Assembly: GCA_966674685.1 (NCBI GenBank)
Contig: CBKWJC010000010.1
Location: 29,801-93,800 of the forward strand
Length of the DNA: 64,000 nt
Source: Thainema sp966674685
GTDB lineage: Bacteria; Cyanobacteriota; Cyanobacteriia; Phormidesmidales; Phormidesmidaceae
Reading direction: 5' to 3'
Both the position numbers and the translations under genes were made by a program. This document shows positions 24,597-32,524 of this stretch, piece after piece. Within the stretch, counting starts at the first letter, position 1; every line of letters starts with the position of its first letter. The notes below the pieces were generated by a model that had not been told where the DNA came from, made no database searches, and saw nothing but the letters and a program-made list of their open reading frames with translations.

Positions 24597-24641
24597 GGAG
24601 TCTAAAGCAGCAAATTTGCGTTTTTAGACTCCTATTTTTTT
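24597..24641 (+). terminator. Terminator-like hairpin with T run
   Basis: Perfect 10-bp arms 24597-24606/24623-24632 enclose a palindromic loop (GCAAATTTGC) and are followed by TATTTTTTT. It is ~130 nt after the GUN4-domain gene stop. Confidence 0.75.
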
Positions 24642-24670
24642 GTGGATACGCTAAGGTTAGAGTGTTAAAT

Positions 24671-24684
24671 AGTATTTATGTACT
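24671..24684. promoter_or_regulatory. LexA-box-like site 1
   Basis: AGTATTTATGTACT fits the cyanobacterial LexA consensus as I recall it (RGTACNNNDGTWCB) with one mismatch (C5 to T). It is 116 bp upstream of the 24800 start. Confidence 0.35.
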
Positions 24685-24720
24685 ATACAGCAACTAGATA
24701 TGCTGTTATAGTGATTTTAT

Positions 24721-24734
24721 AGTATACATGTACT
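24721..24734. promoter_or_regulatory. LexA-box-like site 2
   Basis: AGTATACATGTACT has the same single departure from the LexA consensus as site 1 and is exactly 50 bp downstream of it, about five helical turns. Binding by another dimeric repressor is equally possible. Confidence 0.35.
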
Positions 24735-24799
24735 AAATTAGTAGCGGATTAGATTCACGCTAAATTCACGTTCATGTTGCGTCACCCTATTTCGCACCA

Positions 24800-26266
24800 A
24801 TGACACACCCTCCTGACCTCCAAGCCATCCGCGCTAAACTGCGATCGCTGCAAGAAGACAATGTTTTGCCTCCGGTCATCGAACCAGATTGGCAAACCCC
24901 TCAGCAGCGACTAGCAGAGCGAGCGGCAACTGACGCAACCGAGTTGTCCTTCGAGTTGCCATCCGATCCTGATTTCACTGAGCGAGCAAATTCACATCAG
25001 CAAGCAAATGCGATCGCGGCTCTCCAAAAGCGATCGCAGCAAAGCCAGCCATCTCGTAATGGGGGAGTAACGAGTACAGCAACTGGTTCGGGTCGCAGTC
25101 AGGAACATCGCCAAACCTCTTTTCAGATCAGGGCTAAACCCATTGATCAATGTCGATTGACCCAAGCTGATTCAGCTCACAATGCTGATTTAGCCAAGGG
25201 TTTAACAGCCGATCAAACAATTGCCGAAGCTATCGCCCAGCATGCAGCAACAGAAGAAAGTGAGCCAGCAGAAGCGGCACCTGAATTTACCCATCCAGTT
25301 GATCAATCGGCATCAAACCAGCCCACCGCTAATCAAATTGATCCATCCACTAAAGCTGTAGCAGCACCTCCCAACCCAGGACAGGCAGCCGCTCAGCGCT
25401 GGCAGCAGAGTCGGCAAAAGATTCAGCTTCAGATTGAACAGATCAATCAACTGGCACAGCTACAGGAGACAGCTATTCGTGATTTACGGGTGATGTCTGA
25501 AGTGGCGGCTCACTGGCAGCGAGTAGTGGCAGAAGACCAAGGGGTGCCGTCTCATCAGGTTATCTTGCCCTTCTGCTGGTCAAATCAGCCGCTAGGCGTG
25601 CCAGCCATTCAGCAGAATGAGCAGGGCCAGTGGCTAGTACAAACCCGGTTTATTAATCTGCTACAGGCCGAGCAGGAAGCGGAGGAAATGGCAACTCAAC
25701 TGCGGCATCGCCAACTGCGATCGCGCCCCTATCGGGGAACTCAATCCGTCTGGCTACGCGCCCTGCAATGGCTACAACAGCAGTGGCAAAAATGGTGGCC
25801 GCTGTTTAGTCAACAGTTGGGCTTAGCCGCTTCTCCACGTCGCGCTGCCCGTGCATCCAGCAGGCGATCCAGCTCCCATGCAGCCACACCTAATTCATCC
25901 CCTCATTGGGCTAGAGCATCCAGTGGACAGCCCTATCAGCAGTGGTCACAGCCGACAGGCAATTTCCAGGCCAGTGCGCCGATGGCCGGATCATCTCCAC
26001 CTTCACCCAAATCGCCATCGCTCCAAATGCCTGACTTTTCGCTGCTGGATATTTCAATTTGGATTACCGGAGCTGCGATCGCGCGGGTTGGACTGGACTG
26101 GCTGTTAGCGAACCTGCCGTTTATGGCTCCGGTTGTGATTGGTCTGATTTTAGCGGTGACGGGCTGGGCAGTTTATCGAGCAACAACGGATTCGGAACTC
26201 ACGCTGACGTTGGGCTATCGGGCACTACTTCTGATGATTGGGCTATTGCTCGGAGGCAGTTTGTGA
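24800..26266 (+). CDS. Hypothetical membrane protein, Gln-rich coiled coil
   Basis: A 488-aa protein that I do not recognise. The first ~195 residues are low-complexity (Gln/Ala/Ser/Thr); residues ~200-245 are a predicted coiled coil (QSRQKIQLQIEQINQLAQ...); a compact region with FCWSNQPLGVPAIQQ and WLVQTRFINLL follows; then a Trp-rich amphipathic stretch (WLRALQWLQQQWQKWW), a basic Ser-rich linker, and two or three hydrophobic C-terminal helices (DISIWITGAAIARVG, FMAPVVIGLILAVTGWAVY, ALLLMIGLLLGG). It is probably a cytoplasmic protein anchored by its C-terminus. Its promoter region has paired operator-like sites. Confidence 0.75.
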   Translation: MTHPPDLQAIRAKLRSLQEDNVLPPVIEPDWQTPQQRLAERAATDATELSFELPSDPDFTERANSHQQANAIAALQKRSQQSQPSRNGGVTSTATGSGRSQEHRQTSFQIRAKPIDQCRLTQADSAHNADLAKGLTADQTIAEAIAQHAATEESEPAEAAPEFTHPVDQSASNQPTANQIDPSTKAVAAPPNPGQAAAQRWQQSRQKIQLQIEQINQLAQLQETAIRDLRVMSEVAAHWQRVVAEDQGVPSHQVILPFCWSNQPLGVPAIQQNEQGQWLVQTRFINLLQAEQEAEEMATQLRHRQLRSRPYRGTQSVWLRALQWLQQQWQKWWPLFSQQLGLAASPRRAARASSRRSSSHAATPNSSPHWARASSGQPYQQWSQPTGNFQASAPMAGSSPPSPKSPSLQMPDFSLLDISIWITGAAIARVGLDWLLANLPFMAPVVIGLILAVTGWAVYRATTDSELTLTLGYRALLLMIGLLLGGSL

Positions 26267-26482
26267 ACTATTCCTCGCTGCATGCTGGCAGGTCAAAGGC
26301 GAGGAACGAGGCAGAGGCAGAGCAAGGGGCTTCATTATGTAACTGAAATTCAGACCTTAACAACGGCTTATCCCACTTCGCTTGAACTGTGGTTACAGAT
26401 TAATTCTCAGCACTCAGCACGCAATCATTTGTAGTGCCCAATCGCAAAGCTGATACTGTTCATCTTCATTGGAGAACGCATC

Positions 26483-26971
26483 ATGAATCATTCACCTTAC
26501 GGTCAACCCTATAATCCACCTTATCCAGATTCTTATCCGCCTGCTCCAGGTGCGTATGCTCCGCCCCAGCGGGCTTATCGGCAATCGGGCGGCATTGTCA
26601 AACCTGCGATCGCAGGTGGCCTGATGTTCGCATTTATGGGACTTTTCTTTGACTTTAGTAGCCTGTCCGAAAAGCTAAATATCGGCAGCAAAGCAGAGAT
26701 GAGCTACAGCGCTTGCCAAGAGATTGTATCCGAGGAATCAAGACTATCTCGCGAGCAGCTACTTCAGCTCCTGGCAATTCCAGAACGAGACAGCAAAGAA
26801 AAGGTACGAGAAGTCGTACAGGAACCCTACTGCACGCTGCCAACAGTAGAAATTCGCTCAGGTGTTGCTGCTGAGCGCGAAGCCTATCCTCTAGAGTTTG
26901 AGCCGGAAACGCGTCTGGTAATTCTCTACGAGGATAATGAGTATGCTGGCTATCGCTTTAGCTTTGAGTAG
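26483..26971 (+). CDS. Hypothetical protein with Pro/Tyr-rich N-terminus
   Basis: A 162-aa protein, unrecognised. A Pro/Tyr-rich N-terminal tail (YGQPYNPPYPDSYPPAPG, residues ~5-22) is followed by one hydrophobic segment (PAIAGGLMFAFMGLFFDF) and a soluble domain with two cysteines (C78 in SACQEIV, C117 in PYCTLP) that could form a disulfide outside the membrane. The ATG at 26483 has GGAGAA at good spacing. It is one base upstream of the next gene, so the two are co-transcribed. Confidence 0.75.
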   Translation: MNHSPYGQPYNPPYPDSYPPAPGAYAPPQRAYRQSGGIVKPAIAGGLMFAFMGLFFDFSSLSEKLNIGSKAEMSYSACQEIVSEESRLSREQLLQLLAIPERDSKEKVREVVQEPYCTLPTVEIRSGVAAEREAYPLEFEPETRLVILYEDNEYAGYRFSFE

Positions 26972-26972
26972 G

Positions 26973-27491
26973 ATGTCGTATCAGCTATCCCACATACGAC
27001 GATGTCGATTCCTGCCCGCTTGGTTGCCAAAGCCCAGGTACAAAAGGCTTTATAGCAAGCTAGCTAGCCTATTTAGTGCGCTGTTAGTAGCCAGTTGCCA
27101 GTCGGCTAATCCTCAAGCTCAACCGCGACCTTTACAGGTGCAGCAAAACTGGGAACTCCAGCCCGGTCAGGTGGTGGCTGGACACCGGATCGCTGCTGGA
27201 CTGGGCGACATCACCGTATCGCTAGATGGCGGAGCAGCCTATGCACCATTTCCGGGTCAAGTGGATGCGATCGCAGAAGAAGGCTGCGTTGTCTATTCCA
27301 GTCCGGAGATACCTGCTTACTTATTCCGGCTGTGTGGCTTACGGCGACCCCGATTCGGCTCTCTTGAGGCAGGACAAAAAATTGGCTCAGGACAATATTT
27401 ACACTTTGCCGCTCTACGGCGTCAGCCAGACGGAACTTGGGTCATTGTAGAACCCGCGCTGGACATTTTGGAGCAAATGTTAACCCCATGA
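26973..27491 (+). CDS. Putative lipoprotein with M23-like fold lacking catalytic residues
   Basis: A 172-aa protein. After a basic start, a hydrophobic helix ends in the lipobox VASC (near C42), so it is probably lipid-anchored. The mature part (GHRIAAGLGDITVSLDGGA ... APFPGQVDAIA ... GQKIGSGQYLHFAALRR ... VEPALDIL) resembles the beta-sheet core of M23 (lysostaphin-type) peptidases but does not show the zinc-binding HxxxD and HxH residues. It may be a noncatalytic LytM-like regulator of envelope enzymes; this is inference. It is one base after the previous gene and overlaps the next by 4 nt. Confidence 0.65.
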   Translation: MSYQLSHIRRCRFLPAWLPKPRYKRLYSKLASLFSALLVASCQSANPQAQPRPLQVQQNWELQPGQVVAGHRIAAGLGDITVSLDGGAAYAPFPGQVDAIAEEGCVVYSSPEIPAYLFRLCGLRRPRFGSLEAGQKIGSGQYLHFAALRRQPDGTWVIVEPALDILEQMLTP

Positions 27492-29314
27492 AACAGCTTC
27501 AATCAACAACTCGCGCCACGCTGACAACATCTCCACCGAAAACACCGCTGAGGGCACCTCTCGTAGCAGCCAGTATGCTGAGTGCGGTATTGAATTCAAG
27601 CATCGGCTCAGTTGCTGTGGCCTATCCAAATATTGGTCTAGAGTTTGATCTGGCTCCAGCCTCTCCGGCAGAGTCTCGCCCATCCACTTCGGCTAGCAAC
27701 CATCAATCCTCTGATTCAAATCCAGATCGATCTACGCTTTCCTCGACAGGTGAAACCGTGCAAGCCCCTACTCATAGCACTTCAGGCACTTCAGCTATCG
27801 CAGATGAAGAGATTCCCCAATTCTCTGAATCGACGTATCAGCCAGAATTCCCGGTTTCTCCTGAGCGTCTGCCTGTCCCTGACTATGCTGGCAATCCTCC
27901 CCTAGCCAGTGCAGATTCTCAGACATTTGCAGTTGTTCCGCCAACCCCACCTTACCTAGAACCCTCATGGCTCTTCGCTCAGCAGCCTTCAGCTAGCCCG
28001 AATCCTGATTCAGATGTTGCCGCTACTGCTACTGAACCAGTGCAGAGCGAGACAGATACCGACTTGAGTGCGATCGCAAATAGCGCAGCCTCCGAGTCTG
28101 ACGAATCTGATACGGATAAATCCGAGACAAATGAATCCAATACTGAAACCTCTAGTCCCGAAAAATCGTCATTACCAGCCTTGGGCAGTCGTCCAAATAT
28201 TGGATTCGAAATTGGCCAGAATCAGCAGGTCACCGTTGCGGCTGTTCCGCCTGATTTGATATCCCAGGCTCAAGCTAAATCGACGGCTGAATCATCGCCA
28301 GATCCGTCATCCGATTTATCAACATCTAGTCAAGAAACTGATCAAACTCCAGAATCTCCAGCCAGCAGGGATTTAGACACACAAGCTGAGAGCAAGATCA
28401 AAGCCAGCAGCGGCACGGAAACGCAGCCGATTTCTCGTACCGATCAGCTATTTGCAGGTAAAGCAGATTCCCTAGTAGCGCGGGCAATTGGCCATGCTGA
28501 AGGCACTCGAACTATCTCTGGAGAGCGAACTCCCGCTTACTACGGTCACAATGATCCGGGTAACGGTAAGTGGAACCTAGGCAGCTTTTCTTATCAACAT
28601 GGAGCCAGTACTCCAGAAGTCGCTGATGACCTCCAGCTTCAGCGTTTGAAGGAACAGTATCAAACCCTCCAGCAGCAGGCCCAGCAGCTCAAACTCGATC
28701 TAAGTCTTGAAGAGGATCTCAATGGGCTTGATCTAGCTAATCAAGCTCCCCGCGCTGCCTTAGGAGAAGCTGGCTATTTGGCCCGCCTAGCCGAAGCACA
28801 AACGATGGGGCTGCGGGACCATGACGCGATTTTGTGGGCTAGAACGCGAGCCTTTCTTGATCCGGATACTCAGCAGTGGAACGCTCCCGGTTTAGGCAAT
28901 ACGCTGGCTGGAATTTCGCGAGATCAAAAGCGGCGAATGACTGCTATTCAGCACATTCTAGAAACCGCACCCGCTTCTATTTCCGTTCATCCAGTCATAC
29001 TGACTCCTGAGGGTTCAGCTACACCAGTTGCGCCTAGCACCGCGCCAGCTCCAGCGTCAGAACCTTTACCTGATAAAGCTTTAAGACCTACATCAACAGC
29101 ACAGCCGCAGGCAGAATCCCAGCTTCAATTGCAGCCCAGGCAAAATCTGCCACGCCTTAGTGCTGATAGCCGTTACGCTTCTCCACCCGATCAACTGACT
29201 GCACTATCGACAGTTACAGATCAAGAACCGCGATCTCACTCGCATGTCCACAACCGTTCCCAGACCCGTGCCGATGTAATAGAGCGCATCTTTGCCTTTA
29301 ATGCCTCTGTCTAA
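27488..29314 (+). CDS. Exported low-complexity protein with conserved C-terminal lysozyme-like region
   Basis: A 608-aa protein, not firmly recognised. Residues ~1-320 are Ser/Pro/Thr/Glu-rich and probably disordered, after a short hydrophobic stretch near the N-terminus (AASMLSAVLNSSIGSVAVA) that may be an export signal. A folded region, about residues 322-500, has SLVARAIGHAEGTRT, YYGHNDPGNGKWNLGSFSYQHG, and a helical AGYLARLAEAQTMGLRDHDAILWARTRAF; the Glu in GHAEGT and the aromatic/Gly pattern suggest a lysozyme or transglycosylase-like fold, unproved. It starts at ATGA overlapping the lipoprotein stop, so the two products are likely made together. Confidence 0.65.
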   Translation: MKQLQSTTRATLTTSPPKTPLRAPLVAASMLSAVLNSSIGSVAVAYPNIGLEFDLAPASPAESRPSTSASNHQSSDSNPDRSTLSSTGETVQAPTHSTSGTSAIADEEIPQFSESTYQPEFPVSPERLPVPDYAGNPPLASADSQTFAVVPPTPPYLEPSWLFAQQPSASPNPDSDVAATATEPVQSETDTDLSAIANSAASESDESDTDKSETNESNTETSSPEKSSLPALGSRPNIGFEIGQNQQVTVAAVPPDLISQAQAKSTAESSPDPSSDLSTSSQETDQTPESPASRDLDTQAESKIKASSGTETQPISRTDQLFAGKADSLVARAIGHAEGTRTISGERTPAYYGHNDPGNGKWNLGSFSYQHGASTPEVADDLQLQRLKEQYQTLQQQAQQLKLDLSLEEDLNGLDLANQAPRAALGEAGYLARLAEAQTMGLRDHDAILWARTRAFLDPDTQQWNAPGLGNTLAGISRDQKRRMTAIQHILETAPASISVHPVILTPEGSATPVAPSTAPAPASEPLPDKALRPTSTAQPQAESQLQLQPRQNLPRLSADSRYASPPDQLTALSTVTDQEPRSHSHVHNRSQTRADVIERIFAFNASV

Positions 29315-29353
29315 GTCATACAAAACGCTCGTAAAAAACAGTTTCTATTTTTT

Positions 29354-29382
29354 GTAGAAGGCAGGCATAACCTGCCTTCTAC
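29354..29382 (+). terminator. Hairpin terminator after the 27488 gene
   Basis: Perfect 12-bp arms 29354-29365/29371-29382 with loop CATAA, located 39 nt after the stop codon and preceded by TTTTTT. Confidence 0.72.
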
Positions 29383-29578
29383 GAAAAATTCGGGTTCTTT
29401 CTAGCTGAATTCAGTATTATGTCTCTTCAGGTGGCGATGAGAGAAAACTGAGATTTTTCTCATCTAGCCATCAGGTCAGCTTCAGATACATGGTGGATAA
29501 CTAAAACAAAGCGGACTATGAGAATAGCCCGTTGCCCGAACGCTGAGTTATTTCCCCCAACATCTGGAGCTACAAGTC

Positions 29579-30109
29579 ATGCGCCTAATCTCTCGTTGGA
29601 CAGCCCTAATTGCAGTCGCAGCCGTTGCCGGAACAGCAGCCACTGTTTATTTGAAAACTGCGATCGCAGAATCGCCGCAAGCAACTGTTGCCGTAGCTAA
29701 TTCAGTTAGTGCTGATTCTGCTAAATCGGTAGACACTTTATCCAATATGGCTCAGACCAGCGTATCTACACTCACATCTGGCCGCTTTGTCACGGTTGAT
29801 CAAGATCATCCAACGGCTGGCACTGCTCAAATCATCGAAGAAAACAGTCAGCGTTTTATTGTGTTTGATCAGGCTTTTACAACCGCCCGTGGCCCCGCAG
29901 TTGAAGTCATTCTCTACAAAGGTGATTCAGTACCAGTTGCGATCGCTGAGGGTGATTACATCACAGTTGCAATGCTAAAAAGCTTTGATGGAGCGCAGCG
30001 CTACGCCCTACCAGCCGATATTGATATTAGCCAATACGGTTCTATTGGTATCTGGTGCCGTGAATTCAATGTCACCTTTGGTTATGCTCACATCTTGCAC
30101 CCGTCATGA
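29579..30109 (+). CDS. DM13-domain protein, exported
   Basis: A 176-aa protein. A signal peptide (LIAVAAVAGTAATVYL, cleaved near IAES) precedes a DM13 domain: SGRFVTVDQDHPTAGTAQI, RFIVFDQAFTTARGPAVEVILYKG and the C-terminal YGSIGIWCREFNVTFGYAHI. DM13 domains have been proposed to take part in redox or electron transfer; the conserved Cys sits in IWCREF. It is located outside the cytoplasm. The role in this organism is unknown. Confidence 0.85.
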   Translation: MRLISRWTALIAVAAVAGTAATVYLKTAIAESPQATVAVANSVSADSAKSVDTLSNMAQTSVSTLTSGRFVTVDQDHPTAGTAQIIEENSQRFIVFDQAFTTARGPAVEVILYKGDSVPVAIAEGDYITVAMLKSFDGAQRYALPADIDISQYGSIGIWCREFNVTFGYAHILHPS

Positions 30110-30145
30110 GAACTCGAAACGATTGTTTCTATCAAGTCTGTGAAT

Positions 30146-30212
30146 AAACACCCATTTATAGTTTGTAAAATGTTCGCTAAGCGAACATTTTACAAACTAT
30201 AAATGGGTGTTT
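30146..30212. terminator. Perfect palindrome, 33-bp stem with 1-nt loop
   Basis: Arms 30146-30178 and 30180-30212 are exact reverse complements with a single base between. It lies between the convergent DM13 (+) and membrane-protein (-) genes, starting 37 nt after one stop and ending 20 nt before the other. It can end transcripts in both directions, but the stem is about twice as long as needed. Confidence 0.8.
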
Positions 30213-30231
30213 CTGATCTGATTTAGTATTA

Positions 30232-30990
30232 TTATTCGCCGTCATCTTCAAAAATAAACTGTATATTCATACGGTTTATTTTTGATCGAATAATATATTT
30301 GATTAGAGCATTAATAAATATGGCGAGACCTACCATCTCACACAGCTCTTCTGCCATAACAATGAGAGAATAAATAATATTATCTCGCCCGTAAATCATA
30401 TCGTGATTTGCGCCAATCGCTTCGATTCCTACTGCACCACCAATATAGATAAACGCCGCAATTAAAAACTGCCTTTTAGTAGATTTTGGCAAATCTCTAA
30501 TAAATTCAAAGAAGATAAATCCTAGAATGCCTAGAACCACAATGGCTGGCATAATCCAAGGATAGTATAGAAATCCACTAAATCTCTCAAAGTCATCAAT
30601 TTTGTTAGGAATTCGACCAGCGTATTCATGTAGGCTAATATTTTCGTCAATAGCTAAATATAAGAAGATCAGTGAAAGCGTGAACCATGTTGTTGAGTAA
30701 TAACTGGCTCTCGTTTTTTCTATATTGAATATCAAAAAAAGAAGAAACGAACATACGAGTAGCAGCAAACTAGAAAACAAAGCAGGAAAGTTTCCCTCGC
30801 TATTTAAGTTGAATTCCTCATTAAATATGTCGCGTCCAGGGAAATCGGGTAAAAACAAATAAGCTAATTGACCTAAAAGGAAAAAACTGGCTAGCAAAGC
30901 AATAGTCGCTGTAATCGTTCGAGTGACATTTTTAGGTCTAAAGTCTACATTTAGAGCGGTTGACCTCTTGTGAGTAGAATCAAAAAGCAT
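30232..30990 (-). CDS. Hypothetical polytopic membrane protein
   Basis: A 252-aa AT-rich gene. Six hydrophobic segments are visible (LLASFFLLGQLAYLFL; FPALFSSLLLLVCSFLLFLIF; TTWFTLSLIFLYLAI; PWIMPAIVVLGILGFIFF; FLIAAFIYIGGAVGI; YSLIVMAEELCEMVGLAIFI). Polar residues sit within or next to the membrane at regular places: AIDENISLHEY, IEAIGANHDM and MAEELCEM, which could bind a metal or protons, as in membrane hydrolase-like families. I do not recognise the family. It is divergent from the polysaccharide cluster and may be related to it. Confidence 0.72.
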   Translation of the reverse strand: MLFDSTHKRSTALNVDFRPKNVTRTITATIALLASFFLLGQLAYLFLPDFPGRDIFNEEFNLNSEGNFPALFSSLLLLVCSFLLFLIFNIEKTRASYYSTTWFTLSLIFLYLAIDENISLHEYAGRIPNKIDDFERFSGFLYYPWIMPAIVVLGILGFIFFEFIRDLPKSTKRQFLIAAFIYIGGAVGIEAIGANHDMIYGRDNIIYSLIVMAEELCEMVGLAIFINALIKYIIRSKINRMNIQFIFEDDGE

Positions 30991-31388
30991 ATCGCTAGGA
31001 ATTAATCAATGTATTGGATTTAACGTACTTATAATAGTTTTTTAACTCCAATTTAACCAGAATTTATCTGAATATAAAGAGCAACCTTAGCCGATTTAAA
31101 ACTTTCAATAAATCCAAAAAATTGTCCGGATCATAAAATTTGTTTTGGAAGAATAGATCTTATTCAGTCCTGCACTTCACATTCTCTTGACCATCAGAAC
31201 TTCAACTTCATGAAAACTTGACATGATTTGTACGGTTCAGGCAGATCTACGTAGATCAGTGGAACAGCAGAACGATATATCGATCTGTCTTCTGTTCCTG
31301 TGATTGACTTGCTTTGCTCACCATTTTCCTCTATAGCGCTGAGTCTGGTTCATGACGCACATTTAAGCCGATATTAGGACGCTATTCT
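30991..31388. other. Leader/promoter region of the polysaccharide cluster
   Basis: About 400 AT-rich bases between divergent genes. A 14-bp perfect palindrome (GATCTACGTAGATC, 31244-31257) and a GGAACAG...CTGTTCC pair just after it (31261 to ~31298) are regulator-site or leader-hairpin candidates. No gene is supported. Confidence 0.5.
31244..31257. promoter_or_regulatory. 14-bp palindrome upstream of the polysaccharide cluster
   Basis: GATCTACGTAGATC is a perfect palindrome 131 bp before the first cluster gene, of the size and symmetry expected for a dimeric regulator. No regulator gene lies next to it. Confidence 0.4.
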
Positions 31389-32519
31389 GTGAAAATTGCC
31401 TTGGTTCATGACTATCTAACCCAGAGAGGTGGCGCAGAGCGCGTTTTTGAGATGTTCTGCCACCATTTTCCGAATGCGGATATTTTCACGTCGATTTACG
31501 ATCCCAAGCGGACTGTAGATCTGCGCGATCGCATTATCCACACAACGGGTCTACAAAATATTCCCGGTGCCGCTCAGTACTTTCGTCTATTTGCACCGCT
31601 ATATTTTCCGGCCTTTCAAGCTCTCGATTTACAAGCTTATGATTTGATTTTGAGCAGTTCGTCTGCCTTCGCTAAAGCTGTACGTAAGCGACCTGATGCC
31701 AAGCACATCTGCTTTTGCCACAATGTCACCCGCTTTCTGTGGGATACGCAAACTTATTTGAAAGGCTATAAAGAGTTTCAAGTGCTTGCTCCATTGATCG
31801 AGCCAATTTTTCAGCAGATGAAAAAAATTGACTTAGAAATGGCTCAAGAACCGGATATTTATGTAGCAAATTCAACCACCGTAGCTGAGCGAATTCGGCG
31901 AATTTATCAGCAAAAAGCCATTACAATCAACTATCCCATTGATGATAGTCGGTTTAAGTTTACCGATCAGAAAGAAGACTTTTATCTATCATCCTGTCGG
32001 TTACTCAGCTATAAGCGAGTTGACATCATTGTTGAGGCATTCAACTGGCTCGGCTGGCCGCTGATTATTACAGGTGATGGGCCAGAACGGAAGCGGCTAG
32101 AGGAAAAGGCATTGCCGAATATTCAGTTCCTCGGTCACGTTACGGATGAGGCACGAACGCACCTAATTGCCAAAGCCAAAGCCGTGATCGTAGCAGCATT
32201 AGAGGATTACGGATTGGTACCAATTGAAGCGAACTTCAGCGGTACTCCGGTAATCGCCTATGGGGCGGGTGGTGTATTAGATAGTCAAGCTCCAGGTGTG
32301 ACAGGGCTATTTTTTGATCGTCAGTCTCCGGATGCGCTACACGCAGCACTATTAGAGGCAAGCGAAATTAAATGGAACTATCACCACATTCGAGAACATG
32401 CCCAAAATAATTTCACAGAATCTGTTTTTTTCCGGAAGGTCGATCAGCTCGTTGAAGAAGTGTTAAGAGATTCGACCTCACCCGAATTGGAACTGTTGTC
32501 TAGACCAATAGGGGGTTAG
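31389..32519 (+). CDS. GT4 family glycosyltransferase
   Basis: A 376-aa GT-B enzyme and first gene of the cluster. The N-terminal Rossmann half starts KIALVHDYLTQRGGAERV with the glycine loop RGGAER; the C-terminal half has the donor-binding pattern SSCRLLSYKRVDIIVEAF, ITGDGPERKRLE and the E-x7-E motif EDYGLVPIEANFSGTPVIAY. It transfers a sugar (often mannose-like) from a nucleotide donor, with retention, to a lipid-linked intermediate at the inner face of the membrane. Starts with GTG. Six nt separate it from the next gene. Confidence 0.92.
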   Translation: MKIALVHDYLTQRGGAERVFEMFCHHFPNADIFTSIYDPKRTVDLRDRIIHTTGLQNIPGAAQYFRLFAPLYFPAFQALDLQAYDLILSSSSAFAKAVRKRPDAKHICFCHNVTRFLWDTQTYLKGYKEFQVLAPLIEPIFQQMKKIDLEMAQEPDIYVANSTTVAERIRRIYQQKAITINYPIDDSRFKFTDQKEDFYLSSCRLLSYKRVDIIVEAFNWLGWPLIITGDGPERKRLEEKALPNIQFLGHVTDEARTHLIAKAKAVIVAALEDYGLVPIEANFSGTPVIAYGAGGVLDSQAPGVTGLFFDRQSPDALHAALLEASEIKWNYHHIREHAQNNFTESVFFRKVDQLVEEVLRDSTSPELELLSRPIGG

Positions 32520-32524
32520 ACCGG

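Larger units (their letters stand above)
24467..24799. other. Intergenic region with terminator and paired operator-like sites
   Basis: These 333 bases include a terminator-like hairpin (24597-24632) and two direct copies of a 14-bp site exactly 50 bp apart (24671 and 24721). The rest is AT-rich promoter-like DNA upstream of the 24800 gene. Confidence 0.65.

Noticed and set aside
28068..28259. Short frame within the low-complexity part of the 27488 gene
   Set aside because: It is a shadow in another frame of the Ser/Glu-rich segment.
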